The notes beneath the pieces were generated by a model that ran no database searches, was not told the DNA's origin, and saw nothing but the letters and a program-made list of their open reading frames with translations. Below, one piece after another: positions 20,876 to 30,924 of a DNA stretch of 64,000 bases (position 1 is the stretch's first letter; each line of letters begins with the position of its first letter). The position numbers and the translations under genes are program-made. This DNA is from Tritrichomonas musculus. Taxonomy: Eukaryota > Parabasalia > Tritrichomonadida > Tritrichomonadidae. The stretch covers positions 2,604,001 through 2,668,000 of the forward strand of contig JAPFFF010000018.1 in assembly GCA_039105265.1 (NCBI GenBank), written 5' to 3'.

Positions 20876-22387
20876 TTAGCCGCAATGGAAGAATTTGTTA
20901 ACCATTTCTTGCATTTTCTTCATATCATTCTTGGCGGCTTCAGCTTCTTCTGTATCGAATGATTCCAATCCTTTGGCAATTCCTTCAATCATTGCAGGTG
21001 AGAATACTCCATACTTTTCAAAAATTTCACGATTGGCAAGGAGGCATTTCGCTGACTCAGCGCAATTTGTTGGAAGGCTATCAAGAGTTGCAAGCCTGCT
21101 TGCATTTTTCTCATCGTGAATATTGACATCAACATAAGTTTGCTTGGCAATATCAAGTGCATTTTCAAGTTCAAAGCCATAACGAACAGCAACAGCAAGT
21201 CCTGCAATAAGGATATAAACATCAGCTGATCCATCAGCGCTTCGGATTTCAACTGTCTGCTTCTGTGTTGGATCTACAGAAACGTTTGAAACTGATGGCT
21301 TGTTGATTACATCTGACATATCTTTATCGCATGTCCAGCCAAGAGGAACACGTACAAGAACTGAACGGTTGCGATCTCCCCAGCAAACGTTAGTTGGAGC
21401 TTCTTGGTGTGGAACAAGGCGGAAATAGGAAGTAGGATTAGTATTGCCAAATGCAGTGATTGCTGGGGCAAGCTTCATTAATCCAGCAATTGCTTTGCGT
21501 GCATCATCGCTAAGTTCGCGATTTGAATTAAGCATCATATTCTTTCCATCTTTGACAATACGCATGTGGATGTGAAGACCAGAGCCAGCTTTTCCTGTTG
21601 TAATCTTTGGTGCAAAGGTAACATCAAGTCCTTCTTTATAACCCAAGTTACGAATGATCCACTTGGCAATAACAAGCTGATCGGCTGCATCTTCAGCATC
21701 AATTGGGAGAAATTCAATTTCATTTTGTTCATAAATAAGTCCATCTTGAGTGAAGTTTCCAACTTCAGAGTGACCATATTTAATTTGTCCTCCTGCGCGG
21801 GCAATATACTTCATGCATTTTGTTCTGAATGCGTTAAATTTAGCAAATGGAGCTGATTCATGATATCCACGTTGATCAGTAGCTTGGAAAAGGCCTCTAT
21901 CTTTAGCAACTACATAATATTCCAATTCACCCATTGCTTGGAATTTCATTCCGGTTAAATTGCTAAATTCTCGGCAAGCTTTACGAAGAGTATATTCTGG
22001 AGAGCTTTCAAGAGGATTGCCATCTTTATCAAAGAAAGAGCATAACATTGTAACTGTTGGAATTTCAGCAAAAGGATCAACAAAAGCTGTACTGAAACGA
22101 GGAAGGACATAGAGATCTGAAGAACCTGCTGAAATGAATGTAAATAGAGAAGATCCATCAACACGTTCACCAAGAGTCAAGATGGTTTCCAAATAAGCCA
22201 AATCGTTAATTACAAAGTTAAGAGTCTTGAGACGGCAGTCGCCAGCAGGATACATGAAGTTAACCATTTCAATTCCATTATTGCAAATAAAATCAATGAT
22301 ATCAACCTTTGTAAATTCACGTGAAGGCTTATGAAGGTAGTTTACAAGATCATTCTTGTGGAGTGCAATTTCTTTGTTGGAGATCAT
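20876..22387 (-). CDS. glnA: Glutamine synthetase, class I (bacterial type)
   Basis: Makes glutamine from glutamate, ammonia and ATP in the cytosol. The 503-residue protein has the beta-grasp N-terminal domain (residues about 30-100) and the catalytic domain with metal-binding Glu residues in GELEYYV, GHSEVGN and EQNEIEFLP. It also has the ATP-site His in GSGLHIHM, the substrate loop NPTSYFRLVPHQEAPTNVCW, the RSVLVRVP strand and the late Arg in EIRSADGSADVY. Length and motif order match class I enzymes; the class II enzymes typical of eukaryotes are about 370 residues. I saw no adenylylation-loop Tyr of the enterobacterial kind. A frame runs up to a TTG at 22399, but the first ATG is at 22387 and is chosen. 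TCACTT repeats lie roughly 25-30 bases upstream as possible initiators. The bacterial class suggests an old lateral transfer. Confidence 0.93.
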   Translation of the reverse strand: MISNKEIALHKNDLVNYLHKPSREFTKVDIIDFICNNGIEMVNFMYPAGDCRLKTLNFVINDLAYLETILTLGERVDGSSLFTFISAGSSDLYVLPRFSTAFVDPFAEIPTVTMLCSFFDKDGNPLESSPEYTLRKACREFSNLTGMKFQAMGELEYYVVAKDRGLFQATDQRGYHESAPFAKFNAFRTKCMKYIARAGGQIKYGHSEVGNFTQDGLIYEQNEIEFLPIDAEDAADQLVIAKWIIRNLGYKEGLDVTFAPKITTGKAGSGLHIHMRIVKDGKNMMLNSNRELSDDARKAIAGLMKLAPAITAFGNTNPTSYFRLVPHQEAPTNVCWGDRNRSVLVRVPLGWTCDKDMSDVINKPSVSNVSVDPTQKQTVEIRSADGSADVYILIAGLAVAVRYGFELENALDIAKQTYVDVNIHDEKNASRLATLDSLPTNCAESAKCLLANREIFEKYGVFSPAMIEGIAKGLESFDTEEAEAAKNDMKKMQEMVNKFFHCG

Positions 22388-23963
22388 AAGAGCAATCAAT
22401 AACTAAGTGAAGTGAAGTAAATACTTCAAAATTCTCATATTACTTTTTCATTCCAATCTCTTTCATATTATCTCGAGCAGTTTTGAATTAAATTTTAATT
22501 TTGTTGTATTGCAATGTCAGGTACATGATATAAAGTATCATGAAAAAGTTCTTTACGACAGAAAAAAGTCCGTTACTATGAAGTCATTCATTCAAATTAC
22601 CATAAAATTGAGAAAATATAATAAATATTAACGATTAAAAAAGGTATTTGTATTTGACCTTTTTTTTTATTTTTGTAAAAGACTATTTCAATGTCGTAAA
22701 ATTTTTTTCAAACTTTTTGTGAATTTTCACTTCACCGTAAATGACTTTTCACCTCCTTAAAGAGCTTTTCAATGATACTTTATTCAATAAATTAAGAAAA
22801 AACTATAAGGCGCTTTACAAACACTTTTGAATAAATAAGATATTGTTAAATCTTCATACAACTTTTTCAGATTAAAAAATGATATGATAGAATAACAATA
22901 CCCTTATCATTTAACAATAAATGAACTTTTTTCCGTTGAAATAATCATCGATTTAAGTAGTTATTTTGGTCTTAAAATAATAAGTTTATTCTATATCAAA
23001 GATTTGAAAAAATAACACTTATTATTTTAAATAATGCAAAAAAAAGTGTTATTTTTTCAAATAAATATTGTTTTTTATTTTATTAATTATATATAAAATC
23101 ATATCAATAAATTGATGAAATAAAACTAAAAAAATTCTGAGATAGCGACAAAACATTTTTTCACATCATTATGGACGTTAAAAAATTATAAAAGTTATAT
23201 GAAAGGCACGACCGTTAATTTTTTAATCTTATTACTATTCATTATTTTTAAATATAGACCATATCATTTCATAAATTTATGTTTATGGAAAAATCTGATT
23301 TTTTGATATCAATTTTTGAATCTATTTTCAAATTTTATAAGAAACGTATTGAAAATAAATGGTCTCCTGTTTGATAGAAAAATTGTTCAATAAAAACAAT
23401 ATACGTTAAAAAAATTTCATAAGTATATTATTTCAAAAATACAGGGATGCCGACTGAAATCAGTTTTTACCGTTTACCGGAATGCTGCTGGTAAGCGTTA
23501 AATACTGGTATTTTTTTTGGAGTATTAAGTATGTGATTGTAAATACGTTTAAAATAACAGCCAGTAAAGAAGGGTAGAAAGTATTCCGTTTACTTTTTTT
23601 TAAAAGATGAGATGAAAAAAGTCCTTCAAAAAAGACTTTTCGATTTATATTTTGTTATATTACTTGCCATTATAAGTATTTAATATAATTATTTCTTTTA
23701 TTTTGAATAATAATGATATATTATCAAGAAAATGATGGATTTAAATTTTAAAATTGAATACTTTTTCTCAATTTTAGGTTCCTTATTTCTCATCATTGTA
23801 CTGTGATCGTTTCCATTTGCATGGATAAAATCAGTTTATATATGCACCTAAATTTTTTATAAAGTTTCTGGCGGTAGATTTTTCTAGATGATTATTATTT
23901 CTATTATCTCAGCAAAAATTACTATTTTTTTTTATACAAATAAATGTGTAATTGTATTTGATA
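22388..23963. other. Gene-free stretch with a stem-loop and a possible transposon end
   Basis: No coding potential in about 1.6 kb. It contains an 18-bp-arm inverted repeat (23003-23061, listed separately). A GC-richer island at about 23442-23510 starts CAGGGATGCCGACTG, which looks like a hAT-type terminus, but no matching partner end was found in the window. The rest is AT-rich spacer. Confidence 0.5.
23003..23061. repeat. 18-bp-arm inverted repeat
   Basis: TTTGAAAAAATAACACTT (23003-23020) is followed by its exact complement at 23044-23061, leaving a 23-base loop. It lies in a gene-free spacer and may be a tiny transposon relic or an RNA hairpin. Confidence 0.6.
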
Positions 23964-24130
23964 CAGGGTTGTGTATCGATCCTCTCCGGTAGGGGTTATT
24001 TCCCCGGTAAAATATCGATATTACCGGCTCTAACCGCCGGTAACGGTATTTATCGATAAAAAACCGAAGTATCGATACAAAAGTGGGAAATTTGTATCGA
24101 ACGTCAGGTTTTTTGCCGGTATTTTTTTAA
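23964..24130. repeat. Left terminal and subterminal repeats of the hAT element
   Basis: Contains the left 17-bp terminus and repeated TATCGAT, CCGGTA and ACCGGC-like motifs on both strands, in clear contrast to the AT-rich surroundings. The right end (28010-28194) carries the same motif set in inverse order. Confidence 0.8.
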
Positions 24131-24340
24131 ATAAAAATAATATCGGCTAAAAATTTTCAATTATTTTTATAAGAAAAAACAAAAAGAAAATATTAAATTA
24201 GTTTACTTATTGGTAAATTGATGCATATTGATGATATAATGATAGTTATTGAGCTAGTTGGTGCACATTACTTATTTCAAATAAAATGTTGAAATGGTAA
24301 TCTATTTGTTGTGAAATGGTATTTAGAATAAATGTTGGAA

Positions 24341-24560
24341 ATTATTGAATTAAATCATGTTGATTGTTGAATTAAATCATGTTGATTGTTGAATTAAATC
24401 ATGTTGATTGTTGAATTAAATCATGTTGATTGTTGAATTAAATCATGTTGATTGTTGCATTAAATCATGTTGATTGTTGAATTAAATCATGTTGGCTGTT
24501 GAATTAAATCATGTTGATTGTTGCATTAAATAATGTTGACTGTTGATTTAAATGATGTTA
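24341..24560. repeat. 22-bp tandem array, about ten copies
   Basis: A head-to-tail repeat of the unit ATTGTTGAATTAAATCATGTTG, with near-perfect copies in the middle and diverged copies at both ends. It lies inside the hAT element downstream of the transposase stop. The copies have no spacers, so this is a minisatellite and not a CRISPR array. Confidence 0.9.
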
Positions 24561-24693
24561 ATTTTGGAATTAATATTGTGAATTTTTGATTTACTTGAAT
24601 CAATTAATTTGATGCTAATTGTTTGCTTTCTTTTCGAAAAAAATTCAAAGATATTTAAGATGCTTTTTATTAATCTTTTTAATCAAATGTGCA

Positions 24694-26505
24694 TCACTTA
24701 TCAGCTAATTCTTTGTTTGCCATTATAATCACCTGAGACTCAGCAACCTCAGGCATTAACCTCATTCTATCCCGAGTCAAAATTCGTCCTGCTTTGGAAA
24801 AAAAGCGTTCTGCCGAACAGCTTGTGCAAAAGCAACTTAAAATCCCAATTGCGACTTGTGCCAAAATTTTATCGAAATCTGAGTCAAGCTTTTTAATCCA
24901 AAAATTAAAAAGAATCTTTCCCAATGATTCATTTTCTCCATATGAATCAGGAATTACTAGTCCTTGCTCTAACAACCTATATATTGGTGGCTTTCTTTTC
25001 CTTGAGTTCTCCTGATTGGGATTTAGAAAACAAAAGGTTTTATTCTGAGATGGTTCCTGATTATCTTGTTTCCATCCGAGAGATTTCATTTTAGTTTCTA
25101 TGTACTTTATTCTTTATCAACATTGATAAAATCCTTTTCGATAAAGGGATTCAAAATAACAGATGCGTCATACAAAGGCGTAAATTGATCTTTGTATTTT
25201 TCCATTTTTTTTTTCGAATGCTGCTTTAAATTTGCTTATATTGTCCTTAAATAAATGTGATGGAAGTTTTTCAACAGCTTTTTTTATTCTGTGTAATGAA
25301 TATATAACTAATGAAATAGTGCTAAATTCATCACTTTCTAGCAACTTGATAGCAGATTTATAAATTTTTAGCATAGGCAATAATGATTCTATAAATCTCC
25401 AATGCTTATCTTCGAGTTTATGAGTGCAATTCCCATCTTCATCTAATTCATAAAAAGTATTTATTGAGTCATGCGATTTGTGTAAAGATTTGAAAGCATC
25501 GTGGAGGGAGACCCAACGTATTTCTGAATATGATGCAATATGTGGGTCTCCAAATTCATCTCTTAAATATGCATAAGTTGATGATGATTTGAGCGAATGA
25601 ATGCATGCTGATATTTCTTTAATAATCTTTTCAGATGGCTTTAAAAATTTCCTCAATAATATATTAATGAGATGGCATGCACAAGGAAGGCGGAACATAT
25701 GTGTTTGCGTGAAAAGAGCCTCCATAACATTACAATTGTCGGAAACTGCACTTAAGATGCAATTTCTGATTGCATATTGATCAAGAATGTTAAATAACAT
25801 ATTTTTGAGAGTTTGGCTATTACTAGAAATTGAATTTATTTTGGCCTGTGATAGAAAAAGAACTTTTTCATTTCCATTATAAAAGCATTTGCACGAAACA
25901 CCTAAATACTTTCTCTTGTTTAAATCTTGCCATTCGTCGATAGCAATAGTAATAAATGAGGAAACTTTGAGTATGTATTTCATTTGGCCTTTTATAATTG
26001 AACTTATTGCGTCACATTTTTCAGATAACTCTTGTCTTGTTCCTAAGAATTTTAAACAACTCCTTAAATCATTATCACAAACCATCGAAAATGGTTTCCC
26101 TGTTTTTAAGATCATTGATTTGATTCTTGATGAAATAATTTTATCAATATTTTCTGGGAGATCAATATTACTTAAATTAGACTGCATTTTTTCAATTTCA
26201 TCATCTGTAATTTCATCAATTTCTGATTTTTTGACCAAATGTTTTCTTTTCAAATGCTTTTTAATATTACCAAAAGTATTTGATAATGAATACCAGCAAT
26301 TACAATTTGAGCAGTAAAAAAAATCTGTGCTATTTTCAATGATGTAAATACTCGGAAATGCTTTACATTGAAGCCTTTCATTTGAAAGAATTTCTCTTCC
26401 ATTTGGATGATCTTTGAAACCAGGATAAGGGATATCAGACATTTCCGGTGCTTTAAAATGCTGTGGAAAGCTAGAAACACGATTGGTATCAATGCTATTA
26501 TACAT
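24694..26505 (-). pseudogene. hAT transposase with BED zinc finger, frameshifted
   Basis: The 5' part (26505-25168) starts at ATG and encodes a BED-type zinc finger (FYCSNCNCWYS followed by IKKHLKRKH, residues about 60-95), then the RNase-H-like catalytic region with FITIAIDEWQD, SAVSDNCNVMEAL, MFRLPCACHLINILL and SEIRWVSLHDAF. The 3' part (25089-24694) encodes the hAT dimerisation region, including CFCTSCSAERFFSKAG. The two parts are in different frames. A poly-A run near 25202-25212 accounts for one shift, and a further shift lies between it and 25089. Otherwise the reading is clean, so the copy died recently. The transposase would cut and rejoin the TIRs described for this element. Confidence 0.88.
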
Positions 26506-26559
26506 TTAAGAAAGTGAAATGATTTTTTTTCATAACAATTGAGGTAATTCATTGTTTTC

Positions 26560-26980
26560 AAACGTATCTCTTTCAATTGATGTGATATAACATTTTATAT
26601 ACGATATTTTATACAAACGTGTCTCTTTCAATTGATGTGATATAACATTTTATATACGATATTTTATACAAACGTGTCTCTTTCAATTGATGTGATATAA
26701 CATTTTATATACGATATTTTATACAAACGTGTCTCTTTCAATTGATGTGATATAACATTTTATATACGATATTTTATACAAACGTGTCTCTTTCAATTGA
26801 TGTGATATAACATTTTATATACGATATTTTATACAAACGTATCTCTTTCGATGGATGTGATATAAAGTTTCCTATACAATGCATAATTTATTGGTATCTT
26901 TTTCATGAATGTGATATAACATTTGTTCAAACGTATATATTTGATGCATGTGATATAACACTTTCAAAACGTATTTATTC
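26560..26980. repeat. 55-bp tandem array between the two divergent hAT genes
   Basis: Unit starts AAACGTGTCTCTTTCAATTG and continues with GATGTGATATAACATTTT. Copies begin at 26560, 26615, 26670, 26725, 26780 and 26835. The first five are almost identical; later ones (to about 26980) are shortened but keep ATGTGATATAAC and AAACGT. The array fills the space between the transposase start (26505) and the start of the divergent second gene (27005), so it sits where both promoters should be. Confidence 0.9.
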
Positions 26981-27004
26981 TCATCATTTCATTAATATCT
27001 TACA

Positions 27005-27895
27005 ATGGACTATAAACTATCTCCCATTTTCAAAGCGAATCGTATGTTTGATTCATTTCGAGAAGAACCAGTTAATGAACAAACTCGAAATGATGCATTT
27101 ATTTCTTCCCAGTTTTTGAAATTGAAAACAGGAAGTGAAATTGCAATTTATATATTTGAACACACAAAATGCACTTTGCTTGATGAAGCAAAAACAGAAA
27201 AAATTTTCATGAAAATATTGTCTACCAAAAATGATTTATCATATATCCTTGGATAGATCAAAATAATCAGTCAAAATATTAATTATCATATCTTATACCA
27301 GAAATATTTAAGCCTTTTACCAATCACAGAGTTATTAATAACTACAATATCAATTATAATTGCCATATCCAATCAATTGATAATAGATGAATCATTTTTG
27401 AATCAAGCAATTGAAAACAAATAGTATTATTCAAAAGCTTTTTGGACATTGTGTCTTGTAATACGAAAACAAGAAATATATAACAATACACCTGTTCAAT
27501 TAAGCTTATTAATGAAATTTGATTTATTTGGCATTGTAACTAAAATTATAATTGATTACGAATCAAACAATGTGTCAGATCGAACAATTCATATAATTTA
27601 TAAGGTCCTTTTGAATACTATAGATGATCATTATATTGGCATCATACAAGAAAAATATTCTGTCATTATTGAAGGATCGATGCATTTTGGGATTTCATTT
27701 GTCGAAGCATATTTATTTTCATTTCTTTTTACAGATGAAAATAACTTTCCTGATCTTTTGGAAATACCTATAAATTCTGATATGCAAAAGAATCCCAAAG
27801 GAATTATTGTATATAATGATATATCTGATATCGAAAATTTGGAATGTTTCATTGAAGGTGAATATGAAGAGAATTCTGAAGAAGAAGAGCAATAA
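27005..27895 (+). pseudogene. Second gene of the hAT element, unknown function
   Basis: One reading frame of 296 codons from ATG at 27005 to TAA at 27895, interrupted only by two in-frame TAG codons (27254-27256 and 27422-27424). The encoded protein has an ordinary N-terminal part (MDYKLSPIFKANRMFDSF), a middle rich in Ile, and a C-terminal part with FGISFVEAYLFSFLFTDE ending in the acidic tail EYEENSEEEEQ. I do not recognise a family; there is no zinc finger or DDE-like motif. It diverges from the transposase and shares the 55-bp array as its upstream region. Most hAT elements carry only the transposase, so this would be an accessory gene. The long frame flanking both stops argues that it was recently functional. 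Confidence 0.7.
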
Positions 27896-28009
27896 ATAAT
27901 ACTTTTTAAGGTAATTTACTAATTTAAAGTAAAAAATATTTATTTAATAAAATAATATACTTTTTTTTTTTAATTTTTCATATTTATTGTAAATGAAATT
28001 AATATGCTA

Positions 28010-28194
28010 GAATACCGTATCGATATTGAAGAATGTTATCGTAAAGTACTTTTTCGATAACCGCCGATACACAAAAAATACCGAAGCACTTTTGTATCGA
28101 TACTAAAAAATACCGAGCAAAAAAGTATCGATATTTACCGAATACCGATACTTCTTCGGTAACCGGTATTTAGTCGTATCGATAAACAACGCTG
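28010..28194. repeat. Right terminal and subterminal repeats of the hAT element
   Basis: Repeated TATCGATA, TACCGA and CCGGTA motifs end in the right 17-bp terminus. This mirrors the left end of the element. Confidence 0.8.
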
Positions 28195-29631
28195 ATTTGA
28201 TATATAATTAAACAACAAATTTTAATTTTGATGATTTTCACTTGGATTATTGAAGATACTCAGTTTTTTCCAAAAGATCATTAATTTTTTATTTTTTCAT
28301 ATAAAAATAACTAGTTATATTTTTAATTACAATACCTTTTTGATTCATCAGAAAAAAAATATAAAAATTTCAATGAAAAAAAATCACCTTTACGATAATT
28401 ATTTCACCTTTATAAACCAAAAAATAAATGCAAATATCTTTTTTTCTATCGCCAAAAAACATTTTATAATAACAAATTTTTTTTATAATATCATATGAAA
28501 TATATATACACAATAATATATAAATATCACAATAGGATTTTACTTTCTACCCTTCATCAAGTTCATACAAGAAAAAATTCTGATAATATGGTTATTAAAA
28601 CAATGATGACTAGTTTCAAAAAGTTCAACCGTATCATTCAAATTAAATGCTTTTACTATCATCTTATTTGTTCAAAAAGTTCAACTGTATCATTCATAAA
28701 AATGGAATACCTCAATAAAAACTCATTTTCTTTTTTACAAGCTTGGATTATCAATAAAAATTAAAAAGAGACTCATTTGAAAAAATTGCTTCATCTTACA
28801 AACAAGTTTTTTCATATCTTTCAGATAATCTCTCACGAGATGCAATTCATACTTGCATTAAACGTTCTTCTCTATCGTTACCTTGAGAAAAAGGCAAAAT
28901 TTTTGGAAATTTACCAGTTCTTCCAGCTTGTGACATTAAAATATTAAAAGATTATATTTTGGAAAATGCAACAGATGGAATTTATATTGATGTAGAAGAT
29001 ACAATTGAAAAAGTTGAGGAACTTCGAAAAGAGCGTTTTCAAAAAGCTAGATCTTTTCTCAATAAAGTCATTTGTTATGGTATTTTAACTGAAATTGAAG
29101 AGTTTTTCAATGAATATTTTTAACTAGAAGAACTTGGGTTTACGAGCATTTAGAAGAACTTCAAACTCAACTGTTTACTCAGCGAAATATACAAGTTAAC
29201 ATACTTCTTGCTTCCACTCCAAACTAAAATACAAAGTTTTTTACTCGTATTTATTCCTCTTGTAGAAAATTTCTTACCTTGCTTGAGATTTGCAGTAGAT
29301 TAAACTATGCTGGCTCCAAATATTAATAGAAAAGTCCTTGTTCCAGATAACACCAGTCAACCACTGCTTCCAGATATGTCGGACCTTCCTCATATTACTC
29401 CCACCTGCTGTTGCTCCGTTCTTGGTGCCAAAATACCGTTATTTATTGTTCTGTCGAATTTGAAAAAAACTTCCTCAAGAATTAACTGAATTTGCAAATA
29501 ATGGTCAAGCTTATTTTGCATCGTATAGCAACAGGTGGCAAACACGCAACACTTTCTTGTTCTTTGTTATCTGCTTCATCAACTGGTTGTCATTATTTCG
29601 CAAAACTTTGGCGAAATCAATCAGAGATATA

Positions 29632-30918
29632 GGTTGTTCCTTAAGTCTTTAGCTTTTTATATAAAAAATAAATAAAAATTAAAGATATTAATAAACTTTT
29701 TTTATTAATGGATGTATTCACCTCCTGAACGAATAACTTCTCTTAACCGTTCTTCCCATGTTTCAAAAAGTTGTTTTATGTAGGCCGGTCCAAGCTCATT
29801 TAAATTTTCTGTTATTTGTTCTTTTAACTCCTCTGGATCATCGAATGTTGCATTGGGCATTTTTTCTTTAACGGTTCCGAAGATACCGAAATCAAGAGGA
29901 GCCACATCTGGACTGTAAATTGGATTAGGCAAAATTCTGAATGGGAACTTTTTCAAAGTTTCCATTGACAATTTGGATTTGTGCGATGGAGCATTGTCGA
30001 AATGGAGAATCCAATTCTTCTGCCCTGCCTTTTTACCATTTGGATAATCAAAGTCAACAAGTTGAGGGATTATCATGTTACAAAAATATAAAGAGTTGAA
30101 TTTCATTCCTTCTGGCATTATATCTATTAAAAAGTTACCAGTTTTTGATATGTAAATTGAGATCATATTTTTCCGTTGATAATTGGTCGGGGCGACAATT
30201 TCTCCTGGATCTTCGCCTTTAAAAACCCATCGATGTTCATTTTGATAATAGTACAGAAACTAGCTTTCGTCACCTGTTATGATTCCGTTGAAATGAGATC
30301 TTTTAGCTGTTTCAAGAGCTTCTAAAATCACTTTACATTGGGCAACCCTTATTTGCTTAATTTCTGGAGTTAACATGTGTGGAACCCAACGGAGATGGCG
30401 ATAATTCAAACCAAGATCATCTGTCAGGATATTTATAACTGTATGCACTGAAATATTGAGCTTCTTGAAAATTTGGTGAGCAGACAAATAAGGGTCTTTG
30501 TTAAGCAGTTTTGACACAAAGTCTGTCAAAAAAATCTCTTGGGGCCTACCCGATCTTGGAGCATCTTCGAGGCAAGTTCTCCCCAGCTTGAACTGTTTTT
30601 TCCAATATTTTACTGAACTTAAAGCAAGTGCTTCTTGGCCATATACAATAAGCAACTCTTGATAAATTTGCGCGCTTGTATATTTTTTTAGATGTAAAAA
30701 ATGTATTACGCACCTTTGTTCCATTTTATAATTTTAAACGTATGTTGTAAAAAAACTAAACGTATGTGTAAAAAATCATTATTTTTTTCAGCATATCTTT
30801 GAAAGTGAAATTAAATATTTTATATATAAAAGCACATGCATGTAATAATATCAATAATATAATAATATTCAATATATCTATTATATTCATCAAAAAGCCA
30901 AAAACATAAGGAACTACC
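29632..30918 (-). mobile_element. mariner element, 1,287 bp, with TA target duplication
   Basis: The ends are inverted: GGTTGTTCCTTAAGTC at the left and, on the other strand at the right, GGTAGTTCCTTATGTT. The similarity continues to roughly 30 bp with a few mismatches. Both ends abut TA (29630-29631 and 30919-30920), the mariner target duplication. The size and a single reverse-strand transposase frame are standard for mariner. It is inserted into the pogo-like transposase relic, so it is the younger of the two. Confidence 0.93.
29705..30724 (-). pseudogene. mariner transposase with one internal TAG
   Basis: A single 339-codon frame from ATG 30724 to the stop at 29705, with one TAG at 30260-30262. 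The N-terminal part carries paired helix-turn-helix DNA-binding sequence (KYTSAQIYQELLIVYGQE and LSAHQIFKKLNISVHT) with the linker SGRPQ. The catalytic triad is visible: GDES, then HFDNAPSH, then YSPDVAPLDF, with 34 residues between the last two Asp, the D34D signature of mariner. The stop replaces the residue after GDES, where mariners usually have Trp, so a one-base TGG to TAG change explains it. Everything else looks intact. Confidence 0.93.
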
Positions 30919-30924
30919 TATAAA

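Larger units (their letters stand above)
23964..28194. mobile_element. hAT transposon, 4.2 kb, nearly whole but with broken genes
   Basis: The termini CAGGGTTGTGTATCGAT (23964-23980) and the complement of 28178-28194 (CAGCGTTGTTTATCGAT) match at 15 of 17 positions and have the CAGNG start of hAT elements. They are flanked by a perfect 8-bp target duplication ATTTGATA at 23956-23963 and 28195-28202. Both ends carry about 170 bp of subterminal sequence full of TATCGATA and CCGGTA/TACCG motifs, probable transposase-binding sites. Inside are a 22-bp tandem array, a BED-zinc-finger hAT transposase on the minus strand, a 55-bp tandem array and a second, divergent gene on the plus strand. The perfect target duplication and few gene lesions argue for a fairly recent insertion. 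Confidence 0.93.

Noticed and set aside
22388-22399. Upstream TTG as start of glutamine synthetase
   Set aside because: The first ATG is at 22387 and the protein from there has the usual class I N-terminus.
24341-24560. CRISPR array
   Set aside because: The repeats are directly tandem with no spacers, there are no cas genes and the genome is eukaryotic. It is a minisatellite.
26560-26980. CRISPR array from the 55-bp repeats
   Set aside because: Adjacent units with no unique spacers, located inside a hAT element.
28250-28498. 82-residue plus-strand frame after the hAT element
   Set aside because: Extremely Lys/Asn/Phe/Ile-rich, as expected from AT-rich noncoding DNA; no motif.
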